Assembly (NCBI GenBank): GCA_015222065.1
Contig: JADFUQ010000143.1
Span: 1-6,712 of the forward strand
DNA from: Bacteroidota bacterium
GTDB lineage: Bacteria > Bacteroidota > Bacteroidia > Bacteroidales > VadinHA17
DNA: 6,712 nucleotides
Direction of reading: 5' to 3'
Under the pieces are notes generated by a model, which did not search any database, was not told the DNA's origin, and saw only the letters and a program-made list of their open reading frames with translations. Positions 1-4,875 of this stretch are shown piece after piece. Position 1 is the first letter of the stretch. Each line of letters starts with the position of its first letter. A program made the position numbers and the translations under genes.

Positions 1-258
1 GGTTTTTTCTTTGCCTGCCTGCATAAATTGCAAAAGTGCCATTTGAGCAGTGGCATCCTGCATAGCTACTCTATCTGGTTTAAAATCAACGTAATCATTT
101 CCGCGTTCGAATTTTATGTTTTTAAAATTTTTATCGGTATGGGAATAGAGAATTTTTTCAGCAAGGGTCATTGGTTTGCAGAGAATTTCTTTTGCAGATT
201 CGACATTCTTTTTGAAACCAGCATAAACTGTTCGGATCATTTCAATGTCAAAGGTCAT
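1..258 (-). CDS. acn: Aconitate hydratase, N-terminal part (3' end of gene outside window)
   Basis: Aconitase interconverts citrate and isocitrate in the TCA cycle through a [4Fe-4S] cluster; it is cytoplasmic. Only the first 86 residues are visible. The start is the ATG read at 258-256; the first in-frame codon upstream that matters is a TAA stop at 294-292, with no other ATG between. The recognisable family signatures are DIEMI near residue 4, LTLAEKILYSH-like sequence at about 30-40, GNDYVDF at 53-59, and PDRVAMQDATAQMALLQF at 61-78. The last is the conserved block of mitochondrial-type aconitases and contains a glutamine that contacts substrate. The cluster-binding cysteines and the C-terminal swivel domain lie beyond the window edge. 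The gene is divergent from the ABC permease, with 182 bp between starts. I saw no clear Bacteroidetes promoter or ribosome binding site in that gap. The family call is firm; integrity of the rest of the gene cannot be judged. Confidence 0.93.
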   Translation of the reverse strand, partial: MTFDIEMIRTVYAGFKKNVESAKEILCKPMTLAEKILYSHTDKNFKNIKFERGNDYVDFKPDRVAMQDATAQMALLQFMQAGKEKT

Positions 259-440
259 AACATATTGATATTTAAGTTTATAATGAATTATTTAGATAAA
301 ATGAAAAACAAGTAAATCTACTAATATATTTTTTGTTTTCTGTAAACGGAATTAATTAATTGATTAAATTTTCTTACTTTTATTCAATGAAAAGAAAAAT
401 AGAAGTAGCTCCTTTTAACAGGGTTTGATAATTTGTGACT

Positions 441-1682
441 ATGAAAATAGGTTTATTTAGAGAAAACCTCAGGGTATCAATTCAATCGGTAAGGACAAAT
501 AAGTTACGGACTATACTAACCATTCTTATTATAGCGTTTGGAATAATGGCTTTGGTGGGCATACTTACAGCTATTGATTCTATCAAGAATTCAATAACAC
601 AGCAATTCACTATGCTTGGCGCAAATTCCTTTACAATTGAGAGCCGGTCAATGAATATCCAGGTAGGTGACAAGCATTACAGAAAAAAGAATTATTCTTA
701 CATTTCGTATCAGGAAGCAAAAAGGTTTAAGGATGAATTTGCTTTTCCTGGTGTAGTTTCAGTTTCAATCAATGCTTCGGGTATTGCTACGGTAAAACAC
801 AAATCTGAAAAAACCAATCCAAATATCTGGGTTCTCGGGGCTGATGAGAATTATCTGAGGGTATCAGGCAAGAAATTATCAAGAGGAAGGAATTTTTCTT
901 CTACGGAAATAGAGACGAATAGAAATTTTGCCATTGTTAGCTCTGAAATTGTTAATGATCTTTTTGAAGATTCTGAAAATCCGTTAAATAAAGTTATTTC
1001 AGTCGGAAGCGGTAAGTATAAAATAATTGGAGTACTTGAACCCCAGAGTTCAAGTTTTTTGGGGGATGAAAGGTTGTGTGTTTTACCGGTAACCAATGTA
1101 CGGCAATATTTTTCACGTCCCAGGATGTCATTCAAGATAAATGTCTTACCTGATGATCAAAAACTTGTGGATATTCTGGTTAGTGAAGCAGAGGGGATTT
1201 TTAGGGTAGTGAGGGGGCTTTCTGCCAGGGATGAGAGTGATTTTAACATTACCCAAAGTGACAATCTGGTAAATATTCTGATTGAAAGTATGGGGAAAGT
1301 GAGTTTAGCTGCATCCATTATAGGATTGATAACTCTACTTGGGGCCACGGTTGGATTAATGAATATAATGCTTGTTTCGGTTACTGAAAGAACGATGGAG
1401 ATAGGTGTTAGAAAAGCTATCGGAGCTAAAGCGCAAATGATCAAGCAACAATTCTTATTTGAAGCAATATTAATTGGTCAGATGGGCGGGATTGTTGGGA
1501 TTATTTTAGGCTTACTTGTTGGTAATCTTATGTCAGTTCTTCTCAAATCATCTTTTGTTGTTCCGTGGATATGGATTTTTAGCGGGGTTGCTGCATGTTT
1601 TATTGTAGGATTAATTAGCGGATATATACCGGCAGTTAAGGCTTCTAAACTTGATCCGATAAAAGCATTACATTATGAATAA
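441..1682 (+). CDS. ABC transporter permease, MacB/FtsX family
   Basis: This is an inner-membrane subunit of a type VII (MacB-like, mechanotransmission) ABC system; such systems act in lipoprotein release, efflux or cell-wall control. The 413-residue protein has the expected layout. A short cytoplasmic amphipathic start precedes TM1 (about 25-45, TILTILIIAFGIMALVGI). A periplasmic MacB_PCD-like domain of about 240 residues follows. The FtsX domain has three TM segments (about 290-314, 340-367, 375-398). Between TM2 and TM3 is the family hallmark ERTMEIGVRKAIGA (316-329), the cytoplasmic loop that contacts the ATPase, and the protein ends with PAVKASKLDPIKALHYE. I start at the ATG at 441; an in-frame GTG at 435 adds only two residues, and neither start has a clear ribosome binding site. 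No ATPase or membrane-fusion gene adjoins it, so the partner must be encoded elsewhere. The transported substrate cannot be inferred. Confidence 0.93.
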   Translation: MKIGLFRENLRVSIQSVRTNKLRTILTILIIAFGIMALVGILTAIDSIKNSITQQFTMLGANSFTIESRSMNIQVGDKHYRKKNYSYISYQEAKRFKDEFAFPGVVSVSINASGIATVKHKSEKTNPNIWVLGADENYLRVSGKKLSRGRNFSSTEIETNRNFAIVSSEIVNDLFEDSENPLNKVISVGSGKYKIIGVLEPQSSSFLGDERLCVLPVTNVRQYFSRPRMSFKINVLPDDQKLVDILVSEAEGIFRVVRGLSARDESDFNITQSDNLVNILIESMGKVSLAASIIGLITLLGATVGLMNIMLVSVTERTMEIGVRKAIGAKAQMIKQQFLFEAILIGQMGGIVGIILGLLVGNLMSVLLKSSFVVPWIWIFSGVAACFIVGLISGYIPAVKASKLDPIKALHYE

Positions 1683-1696
1683 TAAATATAACTATG

Positions 1697-1756
1697 TAAT
1701 GAAGAAATGATAGAATGAGTAAATGATAGAATGAGTAAATGAAGAAATGAGTAAAT
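1697..1756. repeat. Degenerate 8-bp tandem repeat (ATGA-centred octamers)
   Basis: Directly after the permease stop there are seven consecutive octamers, each containing AATGA: taatgaag, aaatgata, gaatgagt, aaatgata, gaatgagt, aaatgaag, aaatgagt, then a decaying aaattaga. They also read as three 16-bp units (1705-1720, 1721-1736, 1737-1752). The first two are identical and the third differs at three positions. This looks like slippage or unit duplication in a non-coding spacer. No function is evident. Confidence 0.8.
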
Positions 1757-1810
1757 TAGAAGAGGGGGCGAAAGAGATGAAGTTTTAACTGGATTTTATT
1801 GGTTGAAAAA

Positions 1811-1939
1811 GGATTTTGCGAGGAGCGAAGCGACGAAGCAAGCTCCCAAAAACAACTAGAATGCTAAATAAATGGACTGTCATTGGCTTTACTATAAGTC
1901 AGGAAAGATTGCTTCTCCGCCTGGCGGATCGCAAAATCC
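1811..1939. repeat. 129-bp foldback (inverted-repeat) element, MITE/REP-like
   Basis: The ends are an exact 11-bp inverted repeat, ggattttgcga (1811-1821) and tcgcaaaatcc (1929-1939). Further in, gaagcaa (1835-1841) pairs with ttgcttc (1909-1915), and the 13-base stretches between these two stems are the same length on each side and pair only partly. The right 13 bases, tccgcctggcgga (1916-1928), form a perfect hairpin of their own around one central T. The left arm is GC-richer (gaggagcgaagcgacgaagc) than its AT-rich surroundings. The middle (about 1850-1900) is unstructured. No target-site duplication is obvious. From memory, closely similar gcgaggagcgaagcgacgaagca / gcttc...cgc sequences recur between genes of many Bacteroidota, which suggests a dispersed non-autonomous element. 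A 66-codon open frame across it, starting at a TTG, is not a believable gene. Confidence 0.75.
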
Positions 1940-1975
1940 ATATATTTTTTATGCTCTGTTTCACTTTAAACTTTT

Positions 1976-1983
1976 TATTTTTG
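1976..1983 (+). promoter_or_regulatory. Putative -7 element of the siaC-like gene promoter
   Basis: TATTTTTG matches the Bacteroidetes -7 consensus TAnnTTTG exactly and lies 55 bp before the siaC-like start codon, giving a leader of about 50 bases. The -33 box is poor: the nearest candidate is tctg at 1955-1958, spaced 17 bp rather than 19. In DNA this AT-rich a chance match is possible. Confidence 0.4.
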
Positions 1984-2038
1984 TCTTTTATCTTCTGCAT
2001 GAATAATGCTGGTTAGAATAACATAATATATATTAATC

Positions 2039-2419
2039 ATGAAGGATCTTATCATTGAAAAATCCAGAATATCACCATATGTTAACTTTGGTAATAAAAC
2101 AGGGATTTTCAGACTTGAGGGTCGTTCCATTCACGAGAATCCGGATGCCTTCTACAGAAATATTTTTAAATGGGTTGATAAGTATTTCCAAAACCCGGCC
2201 AAAGAAACTTTAGTGATAGTGAAACTTGAATACGCCAACAGCGGATCGTCAAAATTTATTCTTGAGTTGTTACGTATAATAAAAAGGTACTATGATGCAG
2301 GTAATTCATGTATTGTAGAGTGGTATTATGAGGAGGAGGATGAGGCGATTTATAATCTGGGACTTCATTACAAGGAGACTGTTCAAATACCTTTCAATAT
2401 GATAATAGTATATGAATAA
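2039..2419 (+). CDS. SiaC-family (DUF1987) regulatory phosphoprotein
   Basis: DUF1987/SiaC proteins are small cytoplasmic STAS-like switch proteins. In Pseudomonas aeruginosa SiaC is phosphorylated on a threonine by the kinase SiaB and dephosphorylated by the PP2C phosphatase SiaA; unphosphorylated SiaC activates the diguanylate cyclase SiaD. The 126-residue length is that of the family. Family features visible are: TP-like SPYV near 12-15; GRSIHENPDAFY (28-39), matching the G-x-S-x-x-EN/ED-x-x-x-FY block; a WVDKYF helix (45-50); the phosphosite segment YANSGSSKFILELL (65-78); and the WYYEEEDEAIYNLG block (95-108). At the place of the usual NT(S/A)SS the sequence is N67-S68-G69-S70-S71, so the acceptor Thr appears to be Ser68. 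The gene stands alone, with no SiaA, SiaB or cyclase gene near it, and converges with gap across a shared terminator. The family call is strong; the partners are unknown. Confidence 0.9.
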   Translation: MKDLIIEKSRISPYVNFGNKTGIFRLEGRSIHENPDAFYRNIFKWVDKYFQNPAKETLVIVKLEYANSGSSKFILELLRIIKRYYDAGNSCIVEWYYEEEDEAIYNLGLHYKETVQIPFNMIIVYE

Positions 2420-2454
2420 AAAAAAGACCTGAAATTTGATTTCAGGTCTTTTTT
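2420..2454. terminator. Bidirectional rho-independent terminator between siaC-like gene and gap
   Basis: A perfect 15-bp stem (2420-2434 with 2440-2454) encloses a 5-base loop (tttga). The core gacctgaaa/tttcaggtc is flanked by six A on the left and six T on the right, so either strand's transcript gives a hairpin with a U tail. It starts one base after the siaC-like stop codon and ends eight bases before the gap stop codon, serving both converging genes. Confidence 0.92.
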
Positions 2455-2462
2455 AAAAATAA

Positions 2463-3467
2463 TTATTCAAATAGTTTTTCACACAAGTCAACCACTCTTG
2501 CTGAGTATCCCCATTCGTTGTCATACCATGATAGTACTTTGACAGTTTTTCCATTTACGATTGTACTTAGAGCATCGAAAATAGATGAATACTCAGTATG
2601 TATTACATCAACAGATACAATGGGATCTTCAGTATATTCAAGAATTCCTTTCATTGGTCCTTCAGCAGCTTCCTTCATTGCAGCATTGATCTCCGCAACC
2701 GTGGCTTCAACCTTCAGGTTAGCAACCAGGTCAACCAGTGATCCGGTTGGAGTAGGAACACGGATTGCCATCCCATCGAGTTTTCCATTTAATTCAGGAA
2801 TAACTTTTCCTACAGCAGTTGCAGCACCGGTTGTGGTTGGTATTTGAGAAACAGCAGCAGACCTTGCCCTGCGAAGATCTGAATGTGGAAAATCCAGGAT
2901 TCTCTGATCGTTTGTATAGGAATGAATAGTAGTCATTAAACCGTTCACAATTCCAAATTTATCATTAAGCACTTTAACAACAGGAGCAAGGCAGTTTGTT
3001 GTACATGATGCATTGGAAACACACTGATCTTCCGGTTTAATATCCTCGTCATTTACTCCGAGTACAATGGTATTGTCAATTGAATCTTTTGCCGGAACTG
3101 TTAAGATAACTTTTTTTGCTCCATTTTTCAGATGGTCACCATACCCACCTTTTGGGCTTTCCTTTTCCCGGAAAACACCTGTTGATTCGACAACAACATC
3201 CGGGGTTTCTGACCAGGGAATATTTGCCGGATTAGTTTCAGCAGTTACTTTTACCCGTAGTCCGTTAACTATTAGAAATTCGTTTTCAAAAGAAACTCCT
3301 TCGTATCTTCCTTGTGTAGAATCGTATTTTAAAAGATGTGCAAGAGTTTTTGTATCCGTCAGGTCATTAATCCCAACTGCCTCAATATCCGGCCTTTCAA
3401 GGGCGATCTTAAGAACATTTCTCCCAATTCTTCCAAATCCATTGATTGCAATTTTAATTTTTGCCAT
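2463..3467 (-). CDS. gap: Glyceraldehyde-3-phosphate dehydrogenase, type I, NAD-dependent
   Basis: The enzyme oxidatively phosphorylates glyceraldehyde 3-phosphate to 1,3-bisphosphoglycerate with NAD+ in glycolysis, and runs in reverse for gluconeogenesis; it is a cytoplasmic homotetramer. The 334 residues are the usual full length. The Rossmann start INGFGRIGR is at 8-16. The acidic Asp35 in INDLTD favours NAD over NADP. The catalytic block SNASCTTNC has the nucleophile Cys155, and the general base is His182 in HSYTND. RVPTPTGSLVDL (236-247) and WYDNEWGYSARVV (314-326) are the classic C-terminal signatures. The sequence SPKGGYGDHLKNGAKKV at 104-120 is a slightly extended loop compared with short-loop enzymes. 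All key residues are present and no frameshift is seen. It is monocistronic, with its own promoter and a shared bidirectional terminator. The ATG at 3467 gives the canonical N-terminus. Confidence 0.98.
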   Translation of the reverse strand: MAKIKIAINGFGRIGRNVLKIALERPDIEAVGINDLTDTKTLAHLLKYDSTQGRYEGVSFENEFLIVNGLRVKVTAETNPANIPWSETPDVVVESTGVFREKESPKGGYGDHLKNGAKKVILTVPAKDSIDNTIVLGVNDEDIKPEDQCVSNASCTTNCLAPVVKVLNDKFGIVNGLMTTIHSYTNDQRILDFPHSDLRRARSAAVSQIPTTTGAATAVGKVIPELNGKLDGMAIRVPTPTGSLVDLVANLKVEATVAEINAAMKEAAEGPMKGILEYTEDPIVSVDVIHTEYSSIFDALSTIVNGKTVKVLSWYDNEWGYSARVVDLCEKLFE

Positions 3468-3507
3468 AATTCAAGTAATTAAATATTATTTATTAAAAAA
3501 TTTCATA

Positions 3508-3538
3508 CAAAAGTAGGAATAATTATCAATTCATCAAT
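3508..3538 (-). promoter_or_regulatory. Bacteroidetes-type promoter of gap
   Basis: On the minus strand, TACTTTTG (3515-3508) matches the -7 consensus TAnnTTTG exactly. ATTG (3538-3535) stands exactly 19 bp upstream as a -33 box with one mismatch to TTTG. This leaves a 5' leader of roughly 30-35 bases before the gap ATG. Box quality, exact spacing and position before a highly expressed gene make this the best promoter in the window. Confidence 0.75.
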
Positions 3539-3550
3539 GATTGTTGTCAT

Positions 3551-3727
3551 TAATCAGTCGGCAGTCCACAATCCACAGTCGGCAGTTGCTCTTGCAATGG
3601 ATATTTATCACGTTAGGAAGAAATTTCCTAAAGATGAACTTTATTCTTTGACCACTCAGATAAGAAAATCCTCAAGACATACATAGCCCGGTCTTCAGAT
3701 TGCCGACTGTGGACTGCCGACTGATTA
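3551..3727. mobile_element. 177-bp inverted-repeat cassette enclosing a four-helix-bundle gene relic
   Basis: The left terminus taatcagtcggcagtccaca (3551-3570) is an exact 20-bp inverted match to 3708-3727. The homology continues with gtcggca (3578-3584) against 3701-3707 after a 7-base extra piece (atccaca) in the left arm. Each arm is itself built from the decamer cagtcggcag: copies at 3555-3564 and 3576-3585, inverted at 3714-3723, and a one-mismatch copy at 3700-3709. Between the arms lies a fragment of a four-helix-bundle coding sequence. No target-site duplication is seen outside the arms. No transposase is present, so if it moves it depends on something elsewhere. It lies between the 3' end of the barrel-like gene and the gap promoter. 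From memory, cagtcggcagtccacag-type repeats are common around such genes in Bacteroidota. Confidence 0.65.
3588..3686 (+). pseudogene. Fragment of a four-helix-bundle (S23/23S rRNA-intervening-sequence type) protein
   Basis: Reading plus-strand codons from 3588 gives ALAMDIYHVRKKFP, then KDELYSLTTQIRKSSRHT and a TAG stop. This matches the end of helix 1 and the start of helix 2 of the four-helix-bundle family, whose usual pattern is A-x-x-L/I-Y-x-x-T-K-x-F-P-x-x-E-x-Y-x-L-x-x-Q-I-R-R-S/A. The family protein is about 115-125 residues; only about 32 remain. Its N-terminal part is replaced by the left inverted-repeat arm, and helices 3-4 (including the usual NIAEG region) are absent. An ATG at 3597 would give only 29 residues, so a working protein is unlikely. 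The function of intact members is unclear; some lie inside 23S rRNA intervening sequences. Confidence 0.7.
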
Positions 3728-3742
3728 GTTACATTTCATGTA

Positions 3743-4561
3743 TTAATATCCAATAGATACAGGGGACAGTCCCGGTTCAGAGATATTAAATTCGGGATTT
3801 TCAGGAAGTGGGGTTTTGGGATCAATAATACGGCCAAACCTGTAACTCACAAAAAGTGAGGGAAAAAACCAGAGATTATCTTCACTGGCCATGATCGGTA
3901 TTTTTTTCAGAAAGGCATCAAATGTAACACCAATTTCAATAGCGTGAATTATCCTGTCTTGTTTACTGTATTCAAAATTTATTCCGGCCTTACCATAAGC
4001 ACCCGGGACAATTTTTATTTCGTTAATTCCTTTCATGAATGACGATTGTCTGTAAATATCCTCAGGTTTATGGATTGAGACATTAAATTTTTCCTTATTA
4101 ACCTCAACTTCATAAAGCGATACATGGTAGAGTACATCGTAGTAAATAGGTTTATATAAGCTAAATGAGGGTCCACCGGAAAAAATATAGCGGATAGCAA
4201 TACCCCCCTGATCAATTTTTTTAAATATCATATGCTGGAACCCCATTCCGCCCCGGAGAGTTAATGCAAAATTTAATTTGCCGAAAACAAACCGTCTGTT
4301 ATTGGGAAAATAGGGATTGGTTGTTTTATACTCTTTGGGATGTTTAAGGATACTTATATCTCCCTCAAATATTCTTTTGTTAAAGAAATTGATCCTTTTC
4401 CCATACCTTAAGCTTAATCCGTAACCGGTTGAATTAAGCATAAGACCGATGGATTTCTCGTTTCTATAAAAAGCTTTTTGCTGAACATCTAACTCTCCCT
4501 GCGAAACCCCGATCAGGGGAAAAAGAAAAAATATAAATAGAAGTAATGGGACCTTCTTCAT
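3743..4561 (-). CDS. Secreted, probably outer-membrane beta-barrel protein of unknown function
   Basis: I do not recognise a named family. The 272-residue protein starts with a clear Sec signal peptide: MKK, a hydrophobic core (VPLLLFIFFLFPLIGV), and probable cleavage after SQ at residue 21. The mature part alternates hydrophobic and polar residues with many aromatic and glycine residues (for example IGLMLNSTGYGLSLRYGKRINFF, FGKLNFALTLRGGMGFQHM, IAIRYIFSGGPSFSLY, LFVSYRFGRI). This is typical of antiparallel strands of a small outer-membrane barrel. The last strand is followed by a proline-rich tail of about 25 residues rather than a terminal aromatic, which argues for some caution. I use the ATG at 4561. 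An in-frame TTG nine bases upstream adds three residues and would weaken the signal peptide. It follows the small lipoprotein gene on the same strand with an 89-bp gap containing a hairpin. Confidence 0.8.
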   Translation of the reverse strand: MKKVPLLLFIFFLFPLIGVSQGELDVQQKAFYRNEKSIGLMLNSTGYGLSLRYGKRINFFNKRIFEGDISILKHPKEYKTTNPYFPNNRRFVFGKLNFALTLRGGMGFQHMIFKKIDQGGIAIRYIFSGGPSFSLYKPIYYDVLYHVSLYEVEVNKEKFNVSIHKPEDIYRQSSFMKGINEIKIVPGAYGKAGINFEYSKQDRIIHAIEIGVTFDAFLKKIPIMASEDNLWFFPSLFVSYRFGRIIDPKTPLPENPEFNISEPGLSPVSIGY

Positions 4562-4575
4562 AATAAACAAAATTA

Positions 4576-4606
4576 CTGAACCAGAAAATTTAAAGTCCTG
4601 GTTCAG
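4576..4606 (-). terminator. Hairpin between lipoprotein and barrel-like genes; possible weak terminator or attenuator
   Basis: A perfect 9-bp stem (ctgaaccag at 4576-4584 with ctggttcag at 4598-4606) has a 13-base loop. In the minus-strand transcript it is followed by a U-rich stretch (taattttgttt) running into the ATG of the barrel-like gene. It could end the lipoprotein transcript or modulate read-through. The same tail contains TAATTTTG (4575-4568), an exact -7 box match, but it lacks a -33 box and lies only seven bases from the ATG, so I do not call it a promoter. Confidence 0.45.
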
Positions 4607-4650
4607 AATTTGATAACTGAAGGCGAAAAAAACCGAAAAAAAATTCCTGT

Positions 4651-4776
4651 CTACGCAGTTTCTTCAGTCTGCACAGTATCAGCATTACTGTATGCAGGAC
4701 ATACTTCCCTGTTACAGGAACTGAGAATTACACCTAATACCATGCAGGCGGCACATATTATTGCTAGTTTTTTCAT
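4651..4776 (-). CDS. Small lipoprotein, 41 residues
   Basis: A short reading frame, ATG at 4776-4774 to TAG at 4653-4651, encodes a classic lipoprotein precursor. It has a charged start (MKK), a hydrophobic core (LAIICAACMVLGVI), then the lipobox LSSC with the acylated cysteine at 21. The mature peptide is only 21 residues: CNREVCPAYS followed by an acidic, Thr-rich tail (NADTVQTEETA). Asn at +2 does not mark inner-membrane retention in a way that can be trusted for this phylum. It has a second cysteine at 26. Small lipoproteins with a C-x(n)-CPAYS-like motif are, as far as I recall, recurrent in Bacteroidota, but I know no function. It lies between the Asp-box protein gene (99-bp gap upstream) and the barrel-like gene on the same strand. 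A plus-strand frame covering the same DNA is its antisense shadow. Confidence 0.72.
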   Translation of the reverse strand: MKKLAIICAACMVLGVILSSCNREVCPAYSNADTVQTEETA

Positions 4777-4840
4777 ATATAGTAAATTTTAATACTAAAA
4801 TAACTATTTCCCTTCGAAAGAAAAATATTTATTGTGAAAA

Positions 4841-4848
4841 CAAAAATA
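4841..4848 (-). promoter_or_regulatory. Possible -7 element for the small lipoprotein gene
   Basis: TATTTTTG on the minus strand matches TAnnTTTG exactly and lies 64 bases before the lipoprotein ATG. No TTTG-like -33 box sits at the expected 19-bp distance (the DNA there is poly-A/T), so this is a weak call in AT-rich DNA. If real, it would separate the lipoprotein from the upstream Asp-box gene's transcript. Confidence 0.3.
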
Positions 4849-4875
4849 ATCTATTTTTTATTTAAAAAAAATATT

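Noticed and set aside
28..315. Plus-strand 95-codon open frame at the left edge
   Set aside because: It is antisense to the aconitase N-terminus, whose family motifs are unmistakable; the plus-strand peptide resembles nothing known.
328..338. tattttttg in the acn-permease gap as a -7 promoter box
   Set aside because: It is one base too long for TAnnTTTG and has no -33 partner; poly-T in AT-rich DNA makes such matches frequent.
435..440. GTG at 435 as start of the ABC permease
   Set aside because: It adds only Met-Thr before an ATG; neither has a ribosome binding site, and ATG is the more common choice. It cannot be fully excluded.
482..1444. Minus-strand frames opposite the permease (482-673, 851-1135, 1157-1444)
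   Set aside because: They are antisense shadows of the MacB/FtsX permease with no recognisable motifs.
1697..1756. Octamer repeats as a CRISPR array or iteron-type origin
   Set aside because: Units are directly adjacent 8-mers without spacers, too short for CRISPR, and no replication gene or DnaA-box cluster is nearby.
1816..2016. Plus-strand 66-codon frame beginning MRGAKRRSKL
   Set aside because: It starts at a TTG inside the left arm of the foldback element and runs through it and the siaC-like promoter region; its basic start is just the repeat translated.
2518..3516. Long plus-strand open frames opposite gap (2518-2847 and 3067-3516)
   Set aside because: They are shadows of a highly conserved, full-length GAPDH gene.
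4033..4215. Minus-strand 60-codon frame inside the barrel-like gene
   Set aside because: It is out of frame within a longer gene that has a clear signal peptide, and shows no features of its own.
4562..4570. TTG at 4570 as start of the barrel-like gene
   Set aside because: The ATG nine bases downstream gives the standard MKK signal-peptide start; the extension adds MFI before the positive charges.
4610..4792. Plus-strand 60-codon frame in the gap between minus-strand genes
   Set aside because: It starts at a non-ATG codon and is antisense to the small lipoprotein frame, which has a complete signal and lipobox.
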